40,497 bases of DNA from Candidatus Gastranaerophilales bacterium (GTDB lineage Bacteria > Cyanobacteriota > Vampirovibrionia > Gastranaerophilales > Gastranaerophilaceae). The notes under the pieces are model-generated. The model was not told where the DNA came from, searched no databases, and saw only the letters and a list, made by a program, of their open reading frames with translations. Below, one piece after another: positions 8,707-17,105 of this stretch. The position numbers were made by a program, and so were the translations under genes. The number at the start of each line of letters is the position of its first letter. The first letter of the stretch is position 1. The stretch lies in the NCBI GenBank assembly GCA_944325535.1, contig CALVAL010000010.1, positions 1 through 40,497 on the forward strand. The letters run 5' to 3'.

Positions 8707-8919
8707 ATGGACATAAAGACACAATTAAAAATACTTTTAACACTTAAACATATATCTATGGAAAAATTAGCAGAACTTCTTTCAAAAGAAACTAATAAAA
8801 ATTATACTGCTACAAAATTATATGGAAAAATTAATAGAGACTCTATTTCATTTACAGAGTGTCAAAATATAGCAAAAATTTTAGGATATGAAATTATATT
8901 CAAAGAAATTCAACAATAA
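8707..8919 (+). CDS. Small XRE-like helix-turn-helix protein
   Basis: The 70-residue protein begins MDIKTQLKILLTLKHISMEK and has a predicted HTH covering residues about 16-50 (MEKLAELLSKETNKNYTA, then KLYGKINRDSISF). It resembles short phage-type or cryptic XRE-like regulators that consist only of the DNA-binding domain. No Shine-Dalgarno sequence precedes the ATG, and a TATAAT ends 6 bases upstream, so the mRNA may be leaderless. It is divergent from the mobile mystery A/B operon and ends in the shared terminator before typA. It may be an accessory regulator of the island; the target is unknown. Confidence 0.7.
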   Translation: MDIKTQLKILLTLKHISMEKLAELLSKETNKNYTATKLYGKINRDSISFTECQNIAKILGYEIIFKEIQQ

Positions 8920-8950
8920 AAAAGGGCTAACATAATTGTTAACCCTTTTT
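8919..8950. terminator. Bidirectional hairpin terminator between the small HTH gene and typA
   Basis: AAAAAGGGCTAAC (8919-8931) pairs with GTTAACCCTTTTT (8938-8950) around a 6-base loop, with one mismatch. A and T runs on the two sides make it usable from both strands, for the rightward HTH gene and the leftward typA. Confidence 0.8.
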
Positions 8951-8965
8951 GTTATATTTTATTTC

Positions 8966-10756
8966 TTAAATGCTCTTGAATTTAACTAGATCTTGTTTTC
9001 TCATTCTGATGTTTTCAGGAGTAATTTCAACTAGCTCATCATCTCCAATGTATTCAAGACAATCTTCAAGAGATAATTCTTTATGAGCTTGTAATGTTAC
9101 CATTACATCAGCAGTTGCACTTCTCATATTTGTTAATTTTTTAGTTTTACAAATATTAACAACGATATCTTGAGGTCTGTTGCCTTCGCCGATTATCATT
9201 CCACGATATACTTTAGTTTTTGGAGTTACAAAGAATACACCTCTATCTTCAAATTGAGCTAAAGCATAAGGAATAGCTTCACCTTGTTCATGAGCCAGGA
9301 TTGAACCGCTTCTTTGTTTAGGAATATCGCCCGCATAAGGTTTGTATTCATCAAATGTATGATACATAATACCTTCACCACGAGTCATACGGATAAATTC
9401 AGTTCTAAATCCGATTAGGCCTCTTGCAGGAATTGAGAATTTCATTTCTGTTCTATTATTAGCATTGTTCATTTCAAGCATAGTAGCTTTTCTGCCTGCT
9501 AATCTATCAATACAAGAGCCTGCATATTCTTCAGGAACATCGACAAGTAAATTTTCAAATGGTTCTTGTAAATTTTCACCTTCGCCCTTGAATATTACTT
9601 CAGGTTTTGATACCTGGAATTCATATCCTTCTCTTCTCATAGTTTCAATAAGAATACCTAAGTGTAATTCACCTCTTCCACTTACTTTGAAGCAATCAGT
9701 AGAGTCAGTGTCTTCAACCCTTAAGCTTACATTTTTTTCTAATTCGTCATATAGTCTTTTTCTAAGTTGACGTGATGTAACGAACTTACCTTCTTGTCCT
9801 GCAAATGGGCTGTCATTTACAGAGAAATTCATTTGTAGAGTTGGTTCATCAACTTTTATCAATGGTAAAGCTTCGATATTATTTGGATCACATAAAGTTT
9901 CTCCAATATGAATATCAGAAAAACCTGCAATACCAACGATATCACCAGCTTCTGCAGAATCTATTTCTATACGGCCTAAATCTTTGAATCCAAATAATTT
10001 AGTGATTTTACCTCTTTCTACTGAACCATCTGCCTTTACCCAAGCAACTTGGTCTTGAGAAGATACTTTACCATTAGCAACACGACCGATTACAATTCTT
10101 CCTACATATTCATTATAATCAAGAGTTGTAGCTCGGAATTGGAAAGGTTTATTTGCATCACCAGAAGGTTCTGAAATATTTTCCAAAATACAATCAAGAA
10201 GTGGAGTCATATCTTTTCTTTCATCATCAAGATGTTTGATTGCAAAACCATTTAAGCTGCTTGCATAAATGTATGGAAAATCTATTAAATCTTCTCTATC
10301 AGTTAATTCAGTGAATAAGTCAAAGACTTTGTCTAAAGTACCATCTGGATTTGCAGCAGGTTTATCAATTTTGTTAATTACAACAATAATTTTGATACCA
10401 AGTTCTAATGCTTTAGATAAAACAAATCTTGTCTGTGGCATAGGTCCTTCTGCTGCATCAACAATCAATAAAGCACCATCTACCATACCAAGTACACGTT
10501 CTACTTCTCCACCAAAATCTGCGTGGCCTGGGGTATCGACTACGTTTATTTTTGTACCTTTATAATTTATTGAAATATTTTTAGAAAGAATAGTGATTCC
10601 TCTTTCTCTTTCTAAATCATTATTATCAAGAACTCTTTCTTGTACTTGTTGGTTTTCTCTAAATACGCCGCTTTGTTTAAGCATACAGTCAACCATAGTT
10701 GTTTTACCATGGTCTACGTGAGCGATAATCGCAATATTTCTTATATTTTTAGCCAT
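8966..10756 (-). CDS. typA: Ribosome-associated GTPase TypA/BipA
   Basis: TypA is an EF-G-like translational GTPase that binds ribosomes and affects stress responses and large-subunit assembly. The 596-residue protein has G1 AHVDHGKTT near the N-terminus, the switch region RERGITI, G3 DTPGHADFGGEVERV and G4 NKIDKPAA. Domain II and EF-G-like domains follow, and the TypA-specific C-terminal domain includes PARGLIGFRTEF and EQGEAIPYAL. The ATG at 10756 is preceded by AGGGATT. It is monocistronic and shares a bidirectional terminator with the convergent HTH gene. Length and motifs are normal. Confidence 0.96.
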   Translation of the reverse strand: MAKNIRNIAIIAHVDHGKTTMVDCMLKQSGVFRENQQVQERVLDNNDLERERGITILSKNISINYKGTKINVVDTPGHADFGGEVERVLGMVDGALLIVDAAEGPMPQTRFVLSKALELGIKIIVVINKIDKPAANPDGTLDKVFDLFTELTDREDLIDFPYIYASSLNGFAIKHLDDERKDMTPLLDCILENISEPSGDANKPFQFRATTLDYNEYVGRIVIGRVANGKVSSQDQVAWVKADGSVERGKITKLFGFKDLGRIEIDSAEAGDIVGIAGFSDIHIGETLCDPNNIEALPLIKVDEPTLQMNFSVNDSPFAGQEGKFVTSRQLRKRLYDELEKNVSLRVEDTDSTDCFKVSGRGELHLGILIETMRREGYEFQVSKPEVIFKGEGENLQEPFENLLVDVPEEYAGSCIDRLAGRKATMLEMNNANNRTEMKFSIPARGLIGFRTEFIRMTRGEGIMYHTFDEYKPYAGDIPKQRSGSILAHEQGEAIPYALAQFEDRGVFFVTPKTKVYRGMIIGEGNRPQDIVVNICKTKKLTNMRSATADVMVTLQAHKELSLEDCLEYIGDDELVEITPENIRMRKQDLVKFKSI

Positions 10757-10927
10757 ATTCTAATCCCTATTGTTTAGTCGTCTAGTGTTATTTTTACACT
10801 TTTATTTTAATCAAACCAAAATCAAAATACAACATGGGAAATAGGATGTCATATTTTATTTGTAAAGAAATGTAAATAAAAAAAGTGGAATTTAGCAATT
10901 TAATTAAAAATAAAAACTTTTAGTATA

Positions 10928-10960
10928 TATAATCGGGGATTTATTTAATATTAAAAGGAG
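10928..10960 (+). promoter_or_regulatory. -10 box and ribosome binding site of the LysM protein gene
   Basis: TATAAT lies at 10928-10933 and an AAAAGGAGATT ribosome binding site lies directly before the ATG at 10968. No clear -35 hexamer is visible at the expected distance; that stretch is A-rich. The rest of the 211-base gap back to typA shows nothing else recognisable. Confidence 0.5.
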
Positions 10961-10967
10961 ATTAAGC

Positions 10968-12512
10968 ATGGCGGGAGAAAATCTAAATGTTACTTATGTC
11001 AAAGTGTACACTAATGATTCTTTAGAAAAAATTGCAAGAAGACATTTTACAACCGTAGAAAAAATTTTGGAGTTGAATCCTGAAATTAAAGATGCAAATT
11101 TAATAGAAAAAGGAGATACTTTAAGAATCCCTACTACAGTCTTTGAAAATTCTAATAAAGAAGAACAAGCATTAGTTGGAGATACATTAGAATTTAGTCA
11201 TAAAAATGTTGCTAATGATACTACTATTGTTGCAAATTCGGCATTATCAGATAGTTTAAATGTCGTAAATAAAAATGATTCTGTGAAAAGTGATAGTACT
11301 TATATTGATAGTACAAAAGTTGCATTAAGCAATGATTCTAATATGACTTCAAAAGAAAGTGAGCCGGAAGTTGTTACTTCAAATATTAAGGAGCAGTCTG
11401 AAAAAACTAGTTTTTGGGATACAACAGCAGGGACGGTAACAAAAACAGTTTTGGCTTTTGGATTAGGTTTTTTAGCTTTTAAAATAGGTAAAAGTGCTAT
11501 AAAATATGTTAAAAATGGAATGGCTAAAACTTCTTCAGTGACAAAAAATGCAACTGCTGTTGGACAGGAAATTTCTCAGCTAAAACCTACTGCTGAAGCA
11601 AGCAAAAAAGTTGCTGAAATTGAAAAAATCATGTCACAGCCAACAGATTATGCAAAAGTTGCAAATTCATATGTAAGTGAGGCACCATCTAAAGCTATCC
11701 ATGATGCATTACAAAAGGAATATGATAAAATGGCTGTTATGCGTCCTACACGTGAATCAAATGCAGCGGTTAGAGACACATTAAAGCAATTAAGAGGTAA
11801 AAACAATATTGATTATAAAGAATTAATAGAGTCTCGAATTCCTCTAAAACCGACAGCGTCTCAACATAACAAAGCACAAGCAATGTATGAAGACTTATTT
11901 AGAGGAGAAATTCAATCACCTGAAAGTAAAAAAATAGTAGAAGCAATAGAAAAACAATTATCACAACCAACAGATTATGCAAAAGTCGCAAATTCATATG
12001 TAAGTGAAGCACCATCTAAAGCTATGCATGATGCATTACAAAAGGAATATGACAAAATGGCTATAAGGTCAAAATCAACACCAAAACGCAAAAAAACTAG
12101 GGCTAAAAAAGGACATAGATATAATGTTCATAATGATGGAAAACCTAAGAATCTAAAAGAACTTATGGCTCAAAGAAAGAAAGAAAAGATAGAAAAAAGT
12201 GCAAAATATATAATAGGAAAAGATGCTAAGAGTGCAGAAAAGTCGGCAGAATTAAAACAAAAATTAGAACATCAAGAATATCTTGCATCAATTGGATTGG
12301 GTAGTGCAAAACCAACTAAATCATCAGGAATGACTTGGAGTAAATATGCTCAAGAGCATGGTACAAATTATCAGGCTCCAAAATCTGGGGTAGCAGAAGC
12401 AGATAGAATTGCAGCAGAGATTATTCAAAAAAATAGACAAAGAGAATTTGTTCCATTCTCATATGTATCTAGTACAAGACCAAATTTAGATTTTAAATAT
12501 GTAAATTCTTAA
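10968..12512 (+). CDS. LysM-domain membrane protein with internal duplication
   Basis: Residues about 8-58 form a LysM module (KVYTNDSLEKIARRHFTT, then ILELNPEIKD and KGDTLRIPTT), a fold that binds N-acetylglucosamine polymers such as peptidoglycan. A Ser/Thr/Asp-rich low-complexity linker follows, with one hydrophobic segment near residues 157-177 (VLAFGLGFLAFKIG) and then a basic, Lys-rich C-terminal region of about 330 residues. There is no signal peptide. A 34-residue unit (SQPTDYAKVANSYVSEAPSK and on to YDKMA) occurs twice. The positive charges after the membrane segment suggest the LysM end faces out, which is unusual without a signal peptide. The C-terminal region is unrecognised. An SD (AAAAGGAG) precedes the ATG. 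Confidence 0.8.
   Translation: MAGENLNVTYVKVYTNDSLEKIARRHFTTVEKILELNPEIKDANLIEKGDTLRIPTTVFENSNKEEQALVGDTLEFSHKNVANDTTIVANSALSDSLNVVNKNDSVKSDSTYIDSTKVALSNDSNMTSKESEPEVVTSNIKEQSEKTSFWDTTAGTVTKTVLAFGLGFLAFKIGKSAIKYVKNGMAKTSSVTKNATAVGQEISQLKPTAEASKKVAEIEKIMSQPTDYAKVANSYVSEAPSKAIHDALQKEYDKMAVMRPTRESNAAVRDTLKQLRGKNNIDYKELIESRIPLKPTASQHNKAQAMYEDLFRGEIQSPESKKIVEAIEKQLSQPTDYAKVANSYVSEAPSKAMHDALQKEYDKMAIRSKSTPKRKKTRAKKGHRYNVHNDGKPKNLKELMAQRKKEKIEKSAKYIIGKDAKSAEKSAELKQKLEHQEYLASIGLGSAKPTKSSGMTWSKYAQEHGTNYQAPKSGVAEADRIAAEIIQKNRQREFVPFSYVSSTRPNLDFKYVNS
11634..11735 (+). repeat. Internal direct repeat, copy 1 (102 bp)
   Basis: This copy encodes SQPTDYAKVANSYVSEAPSK AI and the following residues to YDKMA. 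It matches copy 2 at 11961-12062 almost base for base over 102 bases, with a few silent changes and one Ile/Met difference. Confidence 0.9.
11961..12062 (+). repeat. Internal direct repeat, copy 2 (102 bp)
   Basis: This is the second copy of the in-frame 102-base unit in the LysM gene, offset by 327 bases (109 codons) from copy 1. The high nucleotide identity points to recent duplication or gene conversion. Confidence 0.9.
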
Positions 12513-12555
12513 AAACTAAAGGCAGAAGTTTTATAAAACTTCTGCCTTTTTAGTT
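12513..12555. terminator. Bidirectional terminator overlapping the csaB-like stop codon
   Basis: AGGCAGAAGTTTTA and TAAAACTTCTGCCT form a long stem flanked by A-rich and T-rich tracts. It serves the rightward LysM gene. The convergent gene's last codons (AAG GCA GAA GTT TTA TAA) lie within the stem, so the stop codon falls in the hairpin. Confidence 0.85.
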
Positions 12556-13505
12556 AAGTCTTCAAATTCTTTTGAAAGATCGCTTTGATAAAGCTCAATA
12601 AGCGGGATATTATATTCCTCAGCGAGCTTTTTCACTTTTATATCATAATTTATTGCTAATGTTTTTACTCCGGATTTAATTCCTACAACATTAGCATGGA
12701 ATCTCATAGCAATGAGATATTCAAGCTCTGAAATTTTTTCAAAAACGTCATTGATTGACAATTCTTTTAGTATTTCGATATTTTCCAAGCCTTTTTTGTA
12801 AAGAATTCTTTTAAAATTTTCGCAAGTACTTAAATCAATTTCATCTTGTAATGATAAGATTTCTATTTTTTTATCTTTAAAGTTTTTGACTATTTCCTCA
12901 GCTAAATTATTTAAGAATTTATCATTTAATGTAGGATAGTTTCTTAGCTGAATACCTACAATTCCTTTTTTATTTTTTCTAGGTAAATCTAGTTCTAAAA
13001 TAGGGTCTTTAACCAGTTTTGCGTTGATTTTCCAGCGATTAAGTAAATTTTGAGATTTGTTATCTCTTACTGAAATTTTATAACAATTTTTTAAGGCAAA
13101 TTTTGTTAAAATTTGTCCGATTTTGGAATTAATTGGACCAATTCCTTGAGAGAATATTACAACTTTTTTTCTTAATAAAATTCCTAAAAAAATAATTCCA
13201 AGATAATATATTAAGCTTTTTTTGCTTGTAACATCTTGTAAAAGGCTTCCACCGCCAGAAATTAACACATCACAATTTTTTAGTGACTTGAAAAAATCAA
13301 GCATTTTACAAGAATTAACTTGATGTAGTTTTGCAGTTTTTTCAGGATTAGAAGAAATCAAGGTAATTTCTCGATTATCTTCGGATTTGATTTCATATTC
13401 AGTATCAAAATTTCCAGATTTAATTTTATCAACTAGAACTTTTGCGATAGCTTCATCTCCAAAATTATCGAATCCGATATATCCTGATACAAGATATTTT
13501 GTCAT
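12531..13505 (-). CDS. csaB: Polysaccharide pyruvyl transferase, CsaB-like
   Basis: CsaB-type enzymes add pyruvate ketals to cell-wall or surface polysaccharide, often creating the ligand for S-layer homology domains. The 324-residue protein starts MTKYLVSGYIGFDNFGDEAI. It has ISGGGSLLQDVTSKKSLIYY and VIFSQGIGPINS, and near the C-terminus MRFHANVVGIKSGVKTLAINY; all are characteristic of the family. It is third in an operon after the aldolase and kinase, and its ATG overlaps the kinase TGA (ATGA), implying translational coupling. No SLH-domain protein is visible in the window. Family membership is secure; the acceptor is not known. Confidence 0.87.
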   Translation of the reverse strand: MTKYLVSGYIGFDNFGDEAIAKVLVDKIKSGNFDTEYEIKSEDNREITLISSNPEKTAKLHQVNSCKMLDFFKSLKNCDVLISGGGSLLQDVTSKKSLIYYLGIIFLGILLRKKVVIFSQGIGPINSKIGQILTKFALKNCYKISVRDNKSQNLLNRWKINAKLVKDPILELDLPRKNKKGIVGIQLRNYPTLNDKFLNNLAEEIVKNFKDKKIEILSLQDEIDLSTCENFKRILYKKGLENIEILKELSINDVFEKISELEYLIAMRFHANVVGIKSGVKTLAINYDIKVKKLAEEYNIPLIELYQSDLSKEFEDLTKKAEVL

Positions 13506-14434
13506 GAAATATTCTCCATCACTTTATCATAATATGGTATTGCTTGAATTGCCCCATAGTTTTGAGTCTGCAAGCCTGATACTACAGAAGCAAATTTTGT
13601 AGCTTCAAATGGTGTATAACCTTTTGTCAGTGCATATAAAAATCCGCCATTAAAAACATCTCCAGATGCAGTCACATCAATTGCTTTTTGGGAATTATAA
13701 AATTCTCTAAAATTAACTTCTCCGCGATATCCAGTATAATAGCCATTATCAATATGAGATTTGATTACTACGATTTTAACGCCTCTATCCCACATATAAT
13801 TCATAACTTTGTCAATAGAGTCTATTTCATATAGCCTTTGAGCATCATTTTTTAAGCTTATAAAAATAATATCTGTATAATCAATAATTTCTTCAAAATA
13901 CTCTTTAGTATCAGTAGAATTCATAAAACAAGACGTATAATTTGGATCATATGCTGTCATAACATCATTAGATTTTGCAATTTTAAAGCTTTCTTTGACG
14001 AGTTCTCTTGAACTTGCACTAAGGGATTGTATTACACCTGTTGTATAAATAAGTTTTAATTTTTTTATGTAATCTTCGCTCAAATCTTGTATAGAAAGTT
14101 TTGTTGCTGCAGTTTTTCGTTTGTAATACAGTAATTCCTTTTTATCTTGGCAATTAGAGACAATATACATACCATTTTGTTCATCGTTACTTTTAATTAA
14201 AGAAGTATCAATGTGTTCTTTTTGGAGACTAGATAAAATAAATTCGCTAAAGCCATCATTACCGACTTGGGTTAGGTAAGTTACGTTTCCTCCCATTCTT
14301 GCAATTGCAACAGCTGTAGTAACTGTATCGCCTCCAAAATATTTATTTAGAGTTGATGTATCAGCTAATGTGCCATTAGCGCATAGTTCAATAAGACATT
14401 CGCCAATTACAGCTATATCTATTTTTTGCTCCAT
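13502..14434 (-). CDS. PfkB-family sugar kinase, 2-keto-3-deoxygluconate kinase-like
   Basis: The 310-residue ribokinase-family protein begins IDIAVIGECLIELCANGTL and contains NKYFGGDTVTTAVAIARMGG near residue 30 (the substrate lid region). It ends with the catalytic motif DVTASGDVFNGGF. The usual anion-hole sequence is GAGD and here it reads ASGD, while the catalytic Asp is kept. The neighbouring aldolase suggests the substrate is 2-keto-3-deoxygluconate or a similar keto-sugar acid. The gene overlaps the aldolase stop by 16 bases and the pyruvyl transferase start by 4 bases, so the three form one unit. The substrate assignment is inferred from context. Confidence 0.83.
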   Translation of the reverse strand: MEQKIDIAVIGECLIELCANGTLADTSTLNKYFGGDTVTTAVAIARMGGNVTYLTQVGNDGFSEFILSSLQKEHIDTSLIKSNDEQNGMYIVSNCQDKKELLYYKRKTAATKLSIQDLSEDYIKKLKLIYTTGVIQSLSASSRELVKESFKIAKSNDVMTAYDPNYTSCFMNSTDTKEYFEEIIDYTDIIFISLKNDAQRLYEIDSIDKVMNYMWDRGVKIVVIKSHIDNGYYTGYRGEVNFREFYNSQKAIDVTASGDVFNGGFLYALTKGYTPFEATKFASVVSGLQTQNYGAIQAIPYYDKVMENIS

Positions 14435-15048
14435 TCAGTATAATCCCTTATCTCTGCTAAAATTTCTTTTGTTCTTTCTGTTATTTCTTTTGGTGTAAAT
14501 CCTTGGAAAAAGTCTCTACCTACGCCTACTGCTGTAGCGCCAGCTTTAATGTAAGTAACAGCCTCACTTAATTTAATATTTCCCATTGGCATTAAATTTA
14601 AAAACGGCATTTGTCTTAGAATATCTTCTATATATTGAACTCCTCCCATAGCTTCTGTTGGGAATAGTTTTATTAAAGGAATTCTTGATTTCCAAGCATT
14701 ATATGCTTCGTTTGCTGTAGATGCTCCTGCTATAAAAGGAACACGTTTGTTTTTGGAAATTTTAACCATATTCATTTGAAAAATAGGAGAAGAAAATAAT
14801 TGAGCTCCACTTTCAAATGCTGCATCAGCTTGAAGTGATGTTATGATACCACCAGCGCATACGTGTGCAAATTTTGATACTTCTGAAATAGCTTTGTAAA
14901 TAGAAGGATTGTCAACATTGATTTCTAGTACTCTTATGCCACCATCTACAAGTGCTTTTGCGATTTCTATTGTTTGTTCTGCTTCTTTGCATCTGACTAT
15001 CGGATATATTTTATCCTCACCTATCATTTGAATGTAATTTTCGCTCAT
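14419..15048 (-). CDS. KDPG/KHG aldolase-like protein, divergent active site
   Basis: The 209-residue TIM-barrel aldolase of the Eda family normally splits 2-keto-3-deoxy-6-phosphogluconate to pyruvate and glyceraldehyde 3-phosphate. The Schiff-base Lys is present in IKLFPTEAMGG, and the catalytic Glu in GGIRVLEINVDNP. Other family positions differ: GAGT is CAGG in HVCAGGIITS, and the phosphate-binding PTGGI is PMGNI. The substrate may therefore differ from KDPG. AAAGGAT lies upstream of the ATG at 15048. It is first gene of the aldolase-kinase-pyruvyl transferase operon, divergent from the adenylate cyclase with only 42 bases between start codons. Confidence 0.82.
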   Translation of the reverse strand: MSENYIQMIGEDKIYPIVRCKEAEQTIEIAKALVDGGIRVLEINVDNPSIYKAISEVSKFAHVCAGGIITSLQADAAFESGAQLFSSPIFQMNMVKISKNKRVPFIAGASTANEAYNAWKSRIPLIKLFPTEAMGGVQYIEDILRQMPFLNLMPMGNIKLSEAVTYIKAGATAVGVGRDFFQGFTPKEITERTKEILAEIRDYTEWSKK

Positions 15049-15090
15049 TTATGTCTATCCTTTTTCCAAAATTTATAATATTATAATAAT
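15049..15090. promoter_or_regulatory. Compact divergent promoter, two TATAAT boxes
   Basis: The 42-base gap holds TATAAT at 15074-15079 and 15082-15087, ending 11 and 3 bases before the cyclase ATG. No ribosome binding site precedes that ATG, which suggests a leaderless or very short-leader transcript. The leftward operon has AAAGGAT in front of its ATG. Confidence 0.45.
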
Positions 15091-17070
15091 ATGAACAAAA
15101 TTAAATTTGCACTCTCTAGTATTATTGTCCTACTTGTATTCATTTTTGTCTACTTTGTTACATATCATTTTGTAGAACCTAAAGCTTATGATTTTATGGT
15201 CAAACATGTTTTGACTAATAAATTCCAATTTGATAAAAAGAAGCAAATTTATGGTAGTGGTGATATTGTTCTGGTAGTAATTGATTCCAAAACAGTAGAA
15301 AAATATCGTTGGCCTTGGAAAAGAGAGTTGAATTGTAAGCTTTTTGAATATTTTTATCAATATGCAAGACCAAGCGTAGTAGTGCATGATTCAATAATAT
15401 CAAATATCGATAAAGAGAATATTCAGTCTGATGAGAACTTTTTTAATACATTAAAAAAATTTGATAATTTAGTTGTGGGCTTTATGCCAAATATCAAACC
15501 TTGGGAAGACTCAGATAGAGGAAAGGTATACGATGAAAGGTTTTCTAATAAGTTTGCTATAAAAGCAGAAAATAAATTAAAGAGTTCTCCTTATATATAT
15601 TCTAGTCTGATTCCTTTTCCTGTAATGTATTTTGATTCTATAAAGCATACAGGTTCAGTATCTATGATTCCTGGGTTTATTGATGGGAATATTTCATCAT
15701 ATGCTTTAGATGAGATTTATAGAAATCATGAATATGTAATTTATTATAATGGTAAAATTTATCCTTCTTTGGCGTTGAGTACTTTTTTACTATATAAAAA
15801 TAATCCAGAAATGGTAGTTTCTAAAAATTACATAGAATTTCCAAATCTTGGGTATAAAATCAAGCAAAAAACTACAAAATATCAATCTATTGTCCCAATA
15901 AAATTTTATAAGCTATGGTATGGATATTCTCATCCAATGATTTCAGCTGTCGATATCATGGACTCATATGATAATTTACAAAACGGGAAAAAGCCTACTA
16001 TAAATCCGGAAATTTTCAAGGATAAAATAGTAGTAATTGGAGCGAATGTTCCTGCTGGGACAGGCTTGAATGATAACAAGAATACTCCGATTTCTGTAAA
16101 TCATCCTGGTGTCGATATTCAAGCTACAGCGATTGATAATATTGTTCATAATGATTTTCTGAGAATTGTTCCAAATTTTGTAAATTTCTTTTTAATTATT
16201 CTTGGAATGGCTCTTACCTATATTTTCATAAGATTATATGATTTAATGAAATCAACTTTTCTTACTGTATCGTTAATTCTTTTATATTTAATATTGGCAT
16301 CTTTATGCTTTTACTATGGTGTTGTAATAAATGTGATAACTCCGGTAGTCATGTTTATTGTGATGATGATTTTTGCTTATACTCACAAATTTATCTTAGA
16401 AAATAGAAGCAAAGAAAAAGTAAAATCGGCTATGGGCAAGTATATGTCTGAAGATGTTATGAAAAGAGTTATGCTCAATATTGATAATTTAGGTCTTGGT
16501 GGGAAAAAAGCAAATGTTACAGTTCTATTTTCTGATATAAGAGGTTTTACATCAATGTCTGAAAATATGTCAGCACAGCAAGTATCAGAAATTCTTAATG
16601 AATATTTTACGGAAATGGAACCTATTATTACAAAATATAATGGTATTATTAATAAATTTATTGGTGATGCAGTAATGGCAATTTTTGGAGAGCCTATTCA
16701 AGATAAAAATCATGCTAAAAATGCTGTAAAATGCGGATATGAAATGCTTTTAAAAGTAAAAGAATTACAGAAGAAATGGGTAGCTGAAGGCAAGCCAAAG
16801 ATAGAAATTGGTATTGGTATTAATACTGGTGATGTTTTTGTTGGCAATATTGGCTCTGTCAATCGTATGGAATATACTGTAATTGGTGATACAGTGAATC
16901 TTGCAAGCAGACTTGAGAGTTACAACAAAGTATATAAGACTAAAATGCTAATAAGCTCTTCTACTTATGATGAAGTTAAAGGTATTGTTGATATAATTAA
17001 AATTTCTGATGTAGAAATAAGAGGAAAATCTCATAAAATGGATATTTATGAGGTTTTAAAAGTTAACTAG
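15091..17070 (+). CDS. CHASE2-domain adenylate cyclase (class III)
   Basis: The 659-residue receptor-type cyclase should make cAMP from ATP at the membrane. An N-terminal membrane segment (about residues 5-25) is followed by an extracytoplasmic CHASE2 sensor domain to about residue 360. Three closely spaced hydrophobic segments (about 365-435) and a class III catalytic domain (about 470-640) follow. Both metal-binding Asp are present, D482 in LFSDIRGF and D526 in KFIGDAVMAIFGEP; that Lys is typical of ATP specificity. The transition-state Asn and Arg are in GDTVNLASRLES. This architecture is common in Cyanobacteria. No cAMP receptor protein is encoded in the window, so the output is unknown. 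Confidence 0.93.
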   Translation: MNKIKFALSSIIVLLVFIFVYFVTYHFVEPKAYDFMVKHVLTNKFQFDKKKQIYGSGDIVLVVIDSKTVEKYRWPWKRELNCKLFEYFYQYARPSVVVHDSIISNIDKENIQSDENFFNTLKKFDNLVVGFMPNIKPWEDSDRGKVYDERFSNKFAIKAENKLKSSPYIYSSLIPFPVMYFDSIKHTGSVSMIPGFIDGNISSYALDEIYRNHEYVIYYNGKIYPSLALSTFLLYKNNPEMVVSKNYIEFPNLGYKIKQKTTKYQSIVPIKFYKLWYGYSHPMISAVDIMDSYDNLQNGKKPTINPEIFKDKIVVIGANVPAGTGLNDNKNTPISVNHPGVDIQATAIDNIVHNDFLRIVPNFVNFFLIILGMALTYIFIRLYDLMKSTFLTVSLILLYLILASLCFYYGVVINVITPVVMFIVMMIFAYTHKFILENRSKEKVKSAMGKYMSEDVMKRVMLNIDNLGLGGKKANVTVLFSDIRGFTSMSENMSAQQVSEILNEYFTEMEPIITKYNGIINKFIGDAVMAIFGEPIQDKNHAKNAVKCGYEMLLKVKELQKKWVAEGKPKIEIGIGINTGDVFVGNIGSVNRMEYTVIGDTVNLASRLESYNKVYKTKMLISSSTYDEVKGIVDIIKISDVEIRGKSHKMDIYEVLKVN

Positions 17071-17105
17071 CAAAATTTTATTTTACGGGATTTAATATCT
17101 ATACT

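Noticed and set aside
9465-10565. Rightward open frames opposite typA (9465-9770, 10269-10565)
   Set aside because: They are antisense shadows of a strongly conserved gene and have no recognisable domain or ribosome binding site.
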